A stretch of DNA of 64,000 nt from Nocardia niigatensis NBRC 100131 (lineage in GTDB: Bacteria > Actinomycetota > Actinomycetes > Mycobacteriales > Mycobacteriaceae): NCBI RefSeq assembly GCF_000308655.1, contig NZ_BAGC01000114.1:205499-269498 (forward strand). Direction: 5' to 3'. Each line of letters starts with the position of its first letter. The stretch's first letter is position 1. The notes under the pieces are model-generated. The model made no database searches. It saw only the letters and a list, made by a program, of their open reading frames with translations, and was not told the DNA's origin. A program made the position numbers and the translations under genes. This document shows, piece after piece, positions 48,956 through 57,683 of the stretch.

Positions 48956-49328
48956 GTCGCGGCTACTGCGCCGGAGACCGTTTCGCCGCCCTGGCCCGGC
49001 TCACGGACTCGACCCCACCGCAAGTCGAAATCTCTGATCCTGCACCGAAACCCGTCCTACTCGTCGCCGCCAGAAGTCCGCCATCCGGAAGCACTCGCTA
49101 CTGCGGCATCCCGCGTGGTTCGAACGAGCGGGTGCCGTCGGCAGCGAGACCAGCTACGGCGCGGAACGTCCTCTGCCGTCGGGTTCAGGGCATCCGCAGG
49201 AGAGTGGACATGATCTCGGGCGCACCGATGAATTCTGGGTGGATGCGTCGTCGGCACCTCTGGACACACCGACAGCGGTGGTCCGTGCTGGGCTCTTTCC
49301 AGCGCGGAAGAACACAGGGAGGCACTGG
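48956..49328. other. Gene-free stretch
   Basis: About 370 bp between the decarboxylase remnant and the FAD monooxygenase. Nothing recognisable on either strand apart from the monooxygenase ribosome binding site at its end. Confidence 0.4.
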
Positions 49329-50579
49329 ATGACGAGCGTGGACGGCCCCGGGCAGGAGCAAATGATCTGGATGGGTGAGCGGGGGGCGGCAGCGAGCGGT
49401 CCGCGGGTGTTGGTGGCGGGGGCGAGCATCGCGGGGCCCGCGCTGGCCCACTGGCTGCGCCGGCGGGGGGCCGAGGTGACCGTGGTGGAGCGGGCTCCCG
49501 AGCTGCGTCCCGGCGGCCAGGCGGTGGACGCGCGCGGGGTGACCAAGGAGGTCATCCGGCGAATGGGGCTGGACGCGGCGGTGCGCGCGGCCCGCACCGA
49601 GACCGCCGGCGCGTACACCGTGGACGTGGACGGGAACGTGCTGGAGACCTACCGCGCGGACGACGACGGCGGCGACGGGTACATCGCGGAGATCGAGATC
49701 CTGCGCGGGGACCTGTCCCGGGTGCTCTACGACGACACCCGCGACAGTGTCGAGTACGTCTTCGGCGACCGGATCGCCGAGCTCACCCAGGACGCGGACT
49801 GGGTCGATGTGGCCTTCGCGGGCGGCGACCGGCGGCGCTTCGACCTGGTGGTCGGAGCGGACGGGCTGCACTCGGCGCTGCGCGCGATGGTCTTCGGGCC
49901 GCGCGAGTGGTTCGTCCGCCATCTCGGGCACGTGCTGGCCTTCTACAGTGTGCCCAACGAGTTCGGGCTCGACGGCTGGCTGATCGACTACCAGGAGGCC
50001 GGGCGCTCCGCCGGCCTGCGGCCCATCCAGGACGCCACCCGGGCGATGGCCATGTTCTCCTTCCCCGCGGCCGACCTCGACGTCGACTACCGCGACATCG
50101 AGGCCCAGAAACGCCTGCTGCGCGAGCGGATGGCCGGCCTGGGCTGGTTGACCCCGCGCATCCTCGCGCACCTGGACGACACCCCGGACTTCTACCTCGA
50201 CCAGGTCGCCCAGGTGGTGATGGACCGCTGGTCGAGCGGACGGGTGGGGCTACTCGGGGACGCGGCGTTCAGCTCGTCGCCGATGTCCGGGCAGGGCACC
50301 GGGCTGGCCCTGGTCGGCGCCTACCTGCTGGCCGGAGAGCTGGCCGCGGCCGGGTGGGACCCGGCGGCCGGGTTCGCCGCCTACGAGGCTCGGATGCGCT
50401 CGTTCGTCGAGGCCAACCAGGAGATCGGCCGATTGCACGCGCGCAGCCGCGACGTCCCCGGCCCCGGCGCCGAGCCGAGCACCGAATGGGACCTCGAGTT
50501 GATCGAGCGCGCGATCAACGGCATCGAGCTGCCCGACTATGCAGGCGTACCGGACCGCGGGGCCCGGCCGGAACGCTGA
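49329..50579 (+). CDS. FAD-dependent monooxygenase (aromatic hydroxylase type)
   Basis: A 416-residue class A flavoprotein monooxygenase. The FAD motif is VLVAGASIAGPALAHWLRRR near residue 27. The DG motif is VVGADGLHSALR, and the second FAD motif is GRVGLLGDAAFSSSPMSGQG. ATG follows AGGGAGG. These NAD(P)H-dependent enzymes hydroxylate phenols, polyketides or antibiotics such as tetracycline or rifamycin. The substrate is not deducible. Codon use is even more GC-rich and repetitive than in its neighbours, and decayed genes flank it, so recent acquisition is possible. Confidence 0.88.
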   Translation: MTSVDGPGQEQMIWMGERGAAASGPRVLVAGASIAGPALAHWLRRRGAEVTVVERAPELRPGGQAVDARGVTKEVIRRMGLDAAVRAARTETAGAYTVDVDGNVLETYRADDDGGDGYIAEIEILRGDLSRVLYDDTRDSVEYVFGDRIAELTQDADWVDVAFAGGDRRRFDLVVGADGLHSALRAMVFGPREWFVRHLGHVLAFYSVPNEFGLDGWLIDYQEAGRSAGLRPIQDATRAMAMFSFPAADLDVDYRDIEAQKRLLRERMAGLGWLTPRILAHLDDTPDFYLDQVAQVVMDRWSSGRVGLLGDAAFSSSPMSGQGTGLALVGAYLLAGELAAAGWDPAAGFAAYEARMRSFVEANQEIGRLHARSRDVPGPGAEPSTEWDLELIERAINGIELPDYAGVPDRGARPER

Positions 50580-50906
50580 TCGCCTCGCCGGCCGATCCGC
50601 AGGTGTCACAGAACCAGCCTCGAACGGGCCGAGATGCCGCTGACCGGGGCTCGATGCCCCGGGAAAGGAGCTGTGTTTTCGCGGTCATGATCAGGGCATA
50701 ACCGGGACATGCCGCTCATACCGATCTCGCTCGTACGCTGCTCGCGTGCCGAGTTCGGTTCCCCGGCGAACGCACATGTATTGCTCGATCGGGAACGCGA
50801 CAGGATCATCGGTGGTTTGATCGAAGTTGCTTCCACGATCGTCTCCTTGGACAAGTAGTGCCGACAGCGCGAATTGCGCTGCAGCAGCGGTTCGTAGGGA
50901 GGGAAT
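50580..50906. other. Intergenic interval, nothing recognised
   Basis: About 325 bp with no convincing gene. A minus-strand frame of 82 codons has no family resemblance or ribosome binding site. The promoter for the molybdopterin fusion gene should lie at the right-hand end. Confidence 0.4.
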
Positions 50907-52403
50907 ATGGGGCAGGTTCCGCACTATCCGCTGTTCGTGGTCATTACCCATGGGCTGAACATCCTGTTCGTCACCTTGCTCATGCGCTCGGGCGTCGAGG
51001 TGCTGTCGTCGATGCCGAAGCTCTACTGGAGCGACGGCTGTCCGCCGGGCCGGGAATGGCTTCGACTGTCCGGCAAGAATTTCGGCGCCGATTCGCGCCG
51101 GCCATGGGTGTCGCTGGATGAAGAGGAGCCCTGGCATCCGGTCATCGCGCTACCGGGCCGCAATAATCTGGGTCTCGGGCGGCATTGGCACTTCCTGACA
51201 GTGCAATTCTGGATTCTCACCGGTTCGGTGTACGTCGTGATGGTCTTCGTCTCCGGATATTGGAACTATCTGGTGCCGACGCACTGGAGCATCGTGTCGC
51301 AGGCCATCCGGGATATCGGGACGTATCTGCATTTCCAGCTGGCGCCCCAGCTTCCCGGGCAGCCGTTCGACGCCGCCCAGAAGCTCACCTATTTCGGTGT
51401 GGTCTTCGTGCTGGCCCCGCTGCAGATCGCCTCCGGCGCGGCGATGTCACCGGCGGTGCTCGCCCGATTCCCTTGGTACGGAAGGCTGTTCGGCGGGAAG
51501 CAGGGCGCGCGCAGCGTCCATTTCCTCGGCTTGTGCGCGATGCTCGCATTCATCGTCGTCCACCTGTTCATGGTCGTCGTGCACGGCATTCCGGCCGAAT
51601 TCGCCAAGATCTTCCTCGGCTCCGAGGACGCGAACCGGGTTCTCGCCACCGTGGTCGGCTCGCTGACATTGCTGGCCGTGGTGATCGTTCACGTCGCGGC
51701 CACCGTGTACTCCCGGATCAATCCCCGCCGCACCCAGCGTCTGCTGGGCAAGATCGTGTACCGCTTCGAGTTCCTGCTGACGCGGCTGGGCCGGTCTCGC
51801 CAGCATTACCGGCGACGCGACATCTCCGAATACCACCGCGTCAACGGCTACCCGCCGACCGACCCCGGTTATCGGCAGCTGGCCGCCGGCGGATTCCGAG
51901 AGTACGAACTACCCGTTGGTGGCCTGGTCGACCATCCGATGACGCTGTCGTTACCCGAATTGGCCCAGCTGGGCATGACTCACCAGATCACCAACCACAA
52001 CTGCATCCAGGGCTGGAACGGCATCGCCGAGTGGGGCGGCGTGCCCCTGTCGGCACTCATCGACCTCGTCCGTCCGTCGAAATCGGTGAGCCACATCGTG
52101 TTCTACGCCATGGACGACAAGGCACTCACCGAGGGTCGCGGGCGATACGGCTATTTCTACGAGGCCGTTCCGATCGCTATCGCCAGAGCGCCACAAGCCC
52201 TGCTCGCCCTGGAGATGAACGGCGCGCCGCTGCCCATCGAACACGGAGCCCCGCTGCGACTGCGCCTGGAGAACCAGCTCGGTTACAAGATGATCAAGTG
52301 GATCAAAGCCATCGAATTCGTCGACGACATCACCGATATCGGGATGGGGCAGGGCGGCTATCGAGAAGATCAAATGTATTACGGCAAGACCCCCGGAATC
52401 TGA
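50907..52403 (+). CDS. Cytochrome b561-like/molybdopterin oxidoreductase fusion
   Basis: A 498-residue two-part protein. Residues ~1-275 are a membrane cytochrome b of the formate-dehydrogenase-gamma/YedZ kind, with histidines in ITHGLNILF, LGRHWHFLT and VHLFMVVVHG and about five membrane helices. Residues ~305-490 are a sulfite-oxidase/YedY-like domain with the Mo-binding cysteine in TNHNCIQGWNGIAEWGG and FYAMDDKALTEGRG. It resembles mycobacterial membrane molybdopterin oxidoreductases such as Rv0218. Electrons would pass between the quinone pool and a small-molecule or methionine-sulfoxide substrate. No Tat signal is needed if the enzyme domain faces the cytoplasm. GGGAGGG precedes the ATG. 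Confidence 0.85.
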   Translation: MGQVPHYPLFVVITHGLNILFVTLLMRSGVEVLSSMPKLYWSDGCPPGREWLRLSGKNFGADSRRPWVSLDEEEPWHPVIALPGRNNLGLGRHWHFLTVQFWILTGSVYVVMVFVSGYWNYLVPTHWSIVSQAIRDIGTYLHFQLAPQLPGQPFDAAQKLTYFGVVFVLAPLQIASGAAMSPAVLARFPWYGRLFGGKQGARSVHFLGLCAMLAFIVVHLFMVVVHGIPAEFAKIFLGSEDANRVLATVVGSLTLLAVVIVHVAATVYSRINPRRTQRLLGKIVYRFEFLLTRLGRSRQHYRRRDISEYHRVNGYPPTDPGYRQLAAGGFREYELPVGGLVDHPMTLSLPELAQLGMTHQITNHNCIQGWNGIAEWGGVPLSALIDLVRPSKSVSHIVFYAMDDKALTEGRGRYGYFYEAVPIAIARAPQALLALEMNGAPLPIEHGAPLRLRLENQLGYKMIKWIKAIEFVDDITDIGMGQGGYREDQMYYGKTPGI

Positions 52404-52436
52404 GCTACCGACAATGGCGGCAGGAGAGAAGCGCTC

Positions 52437-52751
52437 ATGACCGGACCCATAGAACAAGCACTGGACGCCACCCAGCTCAAGGTCGCCCGAGCTCGCGCCG
52501 AAGTCCTGCGGGGCCGCGGTCGCGACGCCACACCCGCCGAACAAGCTGCCGCACAACATGATCGCGATGTGCTCGGCGCGCTCCCGGCGCCACTGGAACG
52601 CGAACTCGTCCACCTGGCCGCCACGCTGATCAGGCAGACACCACACGGACCGATATCGGAGACCTTGCGGGCCCGGTTCGACCGGCTCCGCACAGCGTGG
52701 GAGGTCCCTGACGGCCCGGCAACCGCGCGACTACGCCAGCGGAACGAGTAG
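52437..52751 (+). CDS. Small hypothetical helical protein
   Basis: A 104-residue, mostly helical, Ala/Arg/Glu-rich protein with a clear GGCAGGAGAG ribosome binding site, 33 nt after the molybdopterin fusion gene and in the same direction, so probably co-transcribed. No signal peptide, membrane helix or cysteine. The family is not recognised. Position suggests an accessory role for the upstream oxidoreductase, but this is only inference. Confidence 0.65.
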   Translation: MTGPIEQALDATQLKVARARAEVLRGRGRDATPAEQAAAQHDRDVLGALPAPLERELVHLAATLIRQTPHGPISETLRARFDRLRTAWEVPDGPATARLRQRNE

Positions 52752-52861
52752 CTTGCGCGTATCCGCCTGCCGGTCCGATGGCACCCCCGGAATGTGCGAT
52801 CCGCGGCAATCGAGAGGGCCTTCCCTGTTTCACGTGCGATTTCCAGGGAATTCGGGGACGC

Positions 52862-54298
52862 ATGAAGGACGTACTCGAACGTGAGAGCAAATGGGCGGTC
52901 GACCGGGACTTCACTTTTCCCGGACTGGACGACGTTGTCGCGAACAGCCGCACCGAGGAGAGGCTGGTCGAGCTGACAAGTACCTATTTCGACACCGCCG
53001 AGCGAGACCTGCTCGCTCACGATCTGACGTTGCGCCGCCGTGAGGGAGACGATGAATCGGGCTGGCAGCTGAAGATCCCCCATACGAGCGGTCGCGTCGA
53101 AGTGACCGCCCGATTATCGGACGAGCTACCGCCTGAACTCGCCGAGGTCGTCATCGGCGCGACGCTCGGCAGGCCGCTGAACGCGGTCGCCAGGATTCAT
53201 ACATTGCGCCGTCGTCACCGCATCCTCGGTTCGGACGGCGAACTGATCGTCGAGATCGATGACGACCTTGTGGACTCGACCGCAGCGGACCGGCCTGCGG
53301 AACTGGTTGCCTGGCGTGAGATCGAGGTCGAACTCGGCCCGCACACCGAAAAGATCCCGGCCATATTGCGGGACCGGCTCACCGAAGCGGGCGCATGCGC
53401 GTCGGGCGATCGCTCCAAGCTGTCGCGCGTTCTGCCGGAGCGATCCGGACCGCCCGTCACCGGTTCACGGGCCGAGCATGCGATGCACGACTACATGACC
53501 GCGCAGATCGACCTGATCTTCGTCGGCGACGTCCGGTTACGCCGAGGCGAGGAACCGATCCACGACACCCGCGTCGCGACGCGGCGACTGCGTAGCACGC
53601 TGCGCGTGTTCGGCAAGCTGCTGGACCGGGACGCGATCGGCGAGATCGACAATGAGCTGAGATGGTACGCAGCGCTGCTCGGCGACATCCGTGATTGCCA
53701 CGTCCAACGGCGACGGCTCGCCGACAAGCTCAACGCCCTACCGCCCGAGCTCGTCCTGGGTCCGGTCGCTGCGCGGATCGACGCGACGCTGCTGGCACGG
53801 CAGCTGCCGAGCCGCAATGCCCTCGCCGAGGCAATGAACTCGCCCCGCTACCTGCGACTGCTCGCGACGCTGCAGACGTGGAGAACACGGCCGCCCTTCG
53901 CGCAGCGGATCCGGGGGCGACAGCTGGTGACCCGAGCCCGCCGTGCCGCCGACAAAGCCGACCGGCGGTTGGCGACCGCATTGCAGAACCACCGGCACGA
54001 ATCGCTGCACCGCGCGCGTAAAGCCGCCAAACGCGCACGCTACGCCGCCGAATTGCACCAACCGGTCCGAAAGTCCGCCCGTGCGAAGTCGAATATGAAG
54101 CACTACAAGAGAATTCAGCGGCTACTCGGCGACTACAACGACAGCGTCGTCTCGACCGAATTCCTATGGCGAACCGCGACAGCGGCGGGCACGGCAGGCG
54201 ACGAGAACGGCTTCACCTACGGCCTGCTCTACGCCAACGAGACGCAAGCCATCGGGGGCGCGCTCCAGAGTGTCGCGGCAGTCGCCGCCGGGGAATAA
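52862..54298 (+). CDS. CYTH and CHAD domain-containing protein
   Basis: A 478-residue protein. Residues 1-190 form a CYTH/triphosphate-tunnel domain: ERESKWAVD (the ExExK-type motif), LTSTYFDTAERDLL, LTLRRREGDDESGWQLKIP and LIVEIDDDLV. Residues 205-478 form a CHAD domain of paired basic helices: DTRVATRRLRSTLRVF, LLGDIRDCHVQRR, HRARKAAKRARYAAEL and RLLGDYNDSVVS. CHAD domains bind polyphosphate and CYTH domains hydrolyse triphosphates. The ATG at 52862 is preferred over a longer frame because GGGGAC lies upstream and the CYTH motif begins immediately. Confidence 0.9.
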   Translation: MKDVLERESKWAVDRDFTFPGLDDVVANSRTEERLVELTSTYFDTAERDLLAHDLTLRRREGDDESGWQLKIPHTSGRVEVTARLSDELPPELAEVVIGATLGRPLNAVARIHTLRRRHRILGSDGELIVEIDDDLVDSTAADRPAELVAWREIEVELGPHTEKIPAILRDRLTEAGACASGDRSKLSRVLPERSGPPVTGSRAEHAMHDYMTAQIDLIFVGDVRLRRGEEPIHDTRVATRRLRSTLRVFGKLLDRDAIGEIDNELRWYAALLGDIRDCHVQRRRLADKLNALPPELVLGPVAARIDATLLARQLPSRNALAEAMNSPRYLRLLATLQTWRTRPPFAQRIRGRQLVTRARRAADKADRRLATALQNHRHESLHRARKAAKRARYAAELHQPVRKSARAKSNMKHYKRIQRLLGDYNDSVVSTEFLWRTATAAGTAGDENGFTYGLLYANETQAIGGALQSVAAVAAGE

Positions 54299-54477
54299 AG
54301 ACACCGCCCGGCCTCTCTCGGGGTTCGACGGCGATCTCACCGGAAAGTCCGAAGCGGAAAATCAACGCCGACAGCGCATCCCGACTCGGCCGACGGGCCA
54401 GGGCGGCGACCGGGCGTGCCAGTTCGGATACCGCCCCTGAGCGCCTCAGGAAACCCGGCATAGCGGATAATCGGGTC

Positions 54478-55146
54478 ATGAACACTCCGGCCGAACTGCC
54501 CGCGGAATCGCTGGTGTGGGCTGCGGGAGCATATCCGGGACCGCAGACGGGCGGTTTCCGGTTCTGGTTCGCCACCCGCCGTTGGGAATGGTCTGCCGAG
54601 CTGTATCGCATGCACGGTTACACCCCTGGCGAGGTCGAGCCGACCACCGAACTGCTGCTGGCCCACAAACATCCCGATGATCGCGGCAAGGTCGCCGAGA
54701 CGATCACCCGCTCGGTCTCGCTGGGAGAGCCGTTCTCGAGCCGCCACCGCTTCATCGACACCCACGGGATCGAACACCATGTGATGGTGGTGGCCGACCG
54801 CATCCTCGACCAGGGCCGCGCGGTCGGCACGACAGGGTTCTACGTCGACCTGGCGGGCACCCTCATCCGCGCCGAGCACGACGCGCTCGAGGAGCGGATG
54901 CCCGAGGTGGTCGAGGCGCGCGCGGTGATCGAGCAGGCCAAGGGTGTGCTGATGCGCATGTACCGCATCAGCCAGGAGCAGGCGTTCAAGCTGCTGGTGT
55001 GGCGGTCCCAGGAAACCAACACCAAAGTCCGGGCCCTGGCCGAACAGCTGCTGTGCGAGCTGCCCAACGTCCCGCCGGCCGAGCCCGGAACGGTATCGGC
55101 GTTCGACCACATCCTGCTGACCATGCACGAACGCATTCCCCGCTGA
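54478..55146 (+). CDS. PAS-ANTAR domain transcription antiterminator
   Basis: A 222-residue protein. Residues 25-130 form a PAS_3 fold (FATRRWEWSAELYRMHGYTP, HKHPDDRGKV and RHRFIDTHG). Residues ~145-205 are an ANTAR RNA-binding helix bundle (VIEQAKGVLMRMYRISQEQA, FKLLVWRSQETN). ANTAR proteins bind paired hairpins in nascent RNA to prevent termination; the PAS domain would sense the signal. No paired ANTAR target was identified nearby. This architecture is very common in Nocardia and mycobacteria. Confidence 0.9.
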   Translation: MNTPAELPAESLVWAAGAYPGPQTGGFRFWFATRRWEWSAELYRMHGYTPGEVEPTTELLLAHKHPDDRGKVAETITRSVSLGEPFSSRHRFIDTHGIEHHVMVVADRILDQGRAVGTTGFYVDLAGTLIRAEHDALEERMPEVVEARAVIEQAKGVLMRMYRISQEQAFKLLVWRSQETNTKVRALAEQLLCELPNVPPAEPGTVSAFDHILLTMHERIPR

Positions 55147-55523
55147 AGGATCCCCGCCGGTTCCGGCTGTGGCGCGCGTGTGGTGTACCGCGCGGCGGCG
55201 GAGGGCAGTCGGTGCCGACCCACGGCCGCGTCGGGAGCTTGGCCGTCGGCGTCGAGGAGTGCCCGCGGCGCTCAGATGCTGAACAAGGTGACCTTGGACA
55301 GGTCGACCACCACCGCACCGCACAACCCGAATCCCGATCGGGGCGAGGTCGACGGCGCACCGGGTAGCGGGTCCGCCCGGCGATAGGAACAACGAATCGC
55401 GTTGCAGGCAAAGAAAATCCGAAGCCTCTGCTAGGAGAGGCCGGCGGTAGATTCGGAACCACGTTCGGCGCCGGGCAATTGGCGCCGTCACACCGTCGAT
55501 GACGAGGGGTCCGGTCGCCTGCG
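55147..55523. other. Intergenic interval upstream of the lipid operon
   Basis: About 375 bp. A minus-strand stretch near 55340-55272 can be read as LCGAVVVDLSKVTLFSI then stop, reminiscent of a STAS-domain strand, but it is too short to call. The promoter of the desaturase operon should be here; no clear -10/-35 pair was identified. Confidence 0.4.
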
Positions 55524-56498
55524 ATGATCGAGGACAATGCACTGTCGGTCGGGGACTATTCCGAGGCGTTCGACACCGGAAAGTCCGAGCCGCGCAAGAA
55601 GACGATCAGCAATCCCTATATCCACCGGCTGCAACGCCGGCATTTTCTGCTGTTCGATATCGCGCCGATCATCGGCACGGTGGCGGCGGTGGCGTTTCTG
55701 TGGGTGCGGCCGTTCGGGATTCTCGAATTCGCGCTGCTGTTCACGATGTGGCTCCTGACCGGGCTGGGCGTGACCGTCGGCTATCACCGGCTGTTCACCC
55801 ATCGCACGTTCAAGGCCGCGCCATGGGTGGCGACGATGCTGGCGATCCTGGGGTCGATGGCGGGGCAGGGTGGTGTGCTGTCCTGGGTGGCGCTGCACCG
55901 CCGCCATCACGAATACAGTGACCGCGAGGGGGATCCGCACTCCCCCAACCTGTCCGGTGATGGGTTCGCGGGCGCGCTGCGCGGGCTGGCGCATTCGCAT
56001 TTCCTATGGATGCGACGGCACGAGTATCCGAATATCGTCCATTACGCGCCCGATCTGATCCGGGATCGCCGGCTGGTGCGGGTGGCGCGGTTGTACTACT
56101 GGTGGGTCGCGCTGGGCCTGGCGATTCCGGCGGTGATCGGCGGAGTGGTCACCCTGAGCTGGACCGGTGCGGTGAGCGGGCTGCTGTGGGGTGGTCTCGC
56201 ACGCATCTTCGTGCTGGAACACATTGTGTGGGCGATCAATTCGTTCCTGCACATGTTCGGCACCCGGCCCTACGAATCGCGGGAGAACAGCCGCAACGGC
56301 GGTGTCTTCGCCCTGATCAGTCTCGGCGAATCCTGGCACAACAATCATCACGCCTTCCCCGAATCCCCCTCCTTCGGATTGGACTGGTACCGGCTGGATC
56401 CCGGTTACTGGCTGATCCGCACGCTGTCGGCCCTGGGCCTGGCGTGGGATCTGAAGCTGCCCTCCGAGGCCCGCATGGCCACCAAACGCATTGCCTGA
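55524..56498 (+). CDS. Membrane fatty acid desaturase (acyl-CoA/ACP desaturase family)
   Basis: A 324-residue integral membrane diiron desaturase with all three histidine boxes: HRLFTHR, HRRHHEYSD and HNNHH, plus four membrane helices (LFDIAPIIGTVAAVAFLWV, FALLFTMWLLTGLGVTVGY and a later pair). It resembles delta-9 acyl-CoA desaturases. As the first gene of a seven-gene operon with an ACP 17 nt downstream, it may act on carrier-bound acyl chains, as JamB-type desaturases do. Position and geometry of the double bond are not predictable. Confidence 0.92.
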   Translation: MIEDNALSVGDYSEAFDTGKSEPRKKTISNPYIHRLQRRHFLLFDIAPIIGTVAAVAFLWVRPFGILEFALLFTMWLLTGLGVTVGYHRLFTHRTFKAAPWVATMLAILGSMAGQGGVLSWVALHRRHHEYSDREGDPHSPNLSGDGFAGALRGLAHSHFLWMRRHEYPNIVHYAPDLIRDRRLVRVARLYYWWVALGLAIPAVIGGVVTLSWTGAVSGLLWGGLARIFVLEHIVWAINSFLHMFGTRPYESRENSRNGGVFALISLGESWHNNHHAFPESPSFGLDWYRLDPGYWLIRTLSALGLAWDLKLPSEARMATKRIA

Positions 56499-56515
56499 GA
56501 AAGGGTTCACTCGCC

Positions 56516-56785
56516 ATGACCGAAGCAGTCGATACCAGCAAAGCGGCCATCGTCGGCTGGTGCCAGGAATATCTCGCCGATTTGATGGAGCTGCCCGCCA
56601 CCGCCATCGATCCGCTCGCCGACTTCGACCGGCTCGGCGTCGATTCGGCGCTGGCGGTGGCCCTGCTGATCGAGGTCGAGGAGCGCTACGGCGTGGACCT
56701 CTCCCCCGAGGACCTCTACCGCAACCCGAACCTGGACGCGGTCGCCGAATACCTGCATCAGCAGACCACCCGGAACGTTGCCTGA
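56516..56785 (+). CDS. Stand-alone acyl carrier protein
   Basis: An 89-residue carrier protein with the phosphopantetheine serine in DRLGVDSALAVALLIEVEER. Helices and the acidic recognition face (VDLSPEDLYRNPNLDAVAEY) are typical. It lies between the desaturase and methyltransferase genes with short gaps (17 nt and 1 nt), so it is probably the tether on which the operon enzymes act. It is distinct from a housekeeping AcpM, being shorter and pathway-embedded. Confidence 0.9.
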   Translation: MTEAVDTSKAAIVGWCQEYLADLMELPATAIDPLADFDRLGVDSALAVALLIEVEERYGVDLSPEDLYRNPNLDAVAEYLHQQTTRNVA

Positions 56786-56786
56786 T

Positions 56787-57683
56787 ATGACCGCCGTCGA
56801 TACCGAGCGGACCGCGGCCGCCGCGGCCGCGGTCCGCCATCACTACGACGTCGGCAACGAGTTCTACCGACTCTGGCTGGACCGGACGCTCAGCTACTCC
56901 TGCGCGCTGCGCGAATCCCCCGATGACACACTGGAGATCGCGCAGAAGCGCAAGCTGCGCCACCACCTCGACGCCATCGAGGCCGAACGGGCCCGCACGG
57001 TGCTCGATATCGGCTGCGGATGGGGCGCGGTCCTGCAGCGGGTCTCCCGGCAGCCGGCCTGCCAGCACGCGGTCGGCCTCACGCTCAGTGCCGAGCAGGC
57101 CGATTATGTTCGGGCGCAGCGGTATTCCGGTGTGGAGGTGCGGGTCGAGGACTGGCTGCACTACGAGCCCCGGCAGCGATTCGACGGCATCATCTCCATC
57201 GGTGCGTTCGAGCATTTCGCCCGCCCCGATGACACGCCCGAGCAGAAGATCGGCGTCTACCGGGAGTTCTTCACCCGCTGCCGCGAATGGCTGCAACCCG
57301 GCGGCGCGCTGTCGTTGCAGACGATCGCGTACGCCAATATGACCGCGGCGCAGGCGAACACGTTCATGCAGCGCGAGATCTTCCCCGATGCCGAGCTGCC
57401 GACGCTGCCCGAGATCACCGCCGCGGCCGACGGCCTGTTCGAGGTGAGCGCGGTGACCAACGGCCGCCTGGACTACGCGTGGACCTGCGCCGAGTGGGCG
57501 CGGCGACTGCGCGAGAACCGCGCCGCGGCCACCGAGCTGGTCGGCCCCGAGGTGGTGGAGCGGTATCTGCGCTACCTGAAGATGTCCGCCCTGGGCTTCC
57601 GCATGGGCAAACTGGCCTTGTTCCGGCTGATCCTGCGACCCTACGGGGACGGGTTCTTCGCCGCCGGGGAGCCCGCCGCATGA
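56787..57683 (+). CDS. CmaA/CFA-type SAM methyltransferase
   Basis: A 298-residue methyltransferase with VRHHYDVGNEFYRLWLDRTL, the SAM motif VLDIGCGWGAVL, GLTLSAEQADY and ISIGAFEHFARP, all typical of the mycolic acid cyclopropane synthase/CFA catalytic domain. It lacks the N-terminal lipid-binding half of phospholipid CFA synthases, as expected for enzymes using carrier-bound chains. A SAM motif and the acidic residue near EHF suggest cyclopropanation or methyl branching of a cis double bond. The ATG at 56787 is preferred over a TTG 9 bases earlier. Its end overlaps the P450 start by 4 nt. Confidence 0.9.
   Translation: MTAVDTERTAAAAAAVRHHYDVGNEFYRLWLDRTLSYSCALRESPDDTLEIAQKRKLRHHLDAIEAERARTVLDIGCGWGAVLQRVSRQPACQHAVGLTLSAEQADYVRAQRYSGVEVRVEDWLHYEPRQRFDGIISIGAFEHFARPDDTPEQKIGVYREFFTRCREWLQPGGALSLQTIAYANMTAAQANTFMQREIFPDAELPTLPEITAAADGLFEVSAVTNGRLDYAWTCAEWARRLRENRAAATELVGPEVVERYLRYLKMSALGFRMGKLALFRLILRPYGDGFFAAGEPAA

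Noticed and set aside
50606..50854. An 82-codon minus-strand frame between the monooxygenase and the molybdopterin fusion gene
   Set aside because: Low-information composition, no ribosome binding site and no recognised family.
55272..55340. A STAS-like strand (GAVVVDLSKVTLFSI) on the minus strand
   Set aside because: Only about 17 residues match the idea, upstream sequence is not STAS-like, and a stop follows at once; too short to call a gene or remnant.
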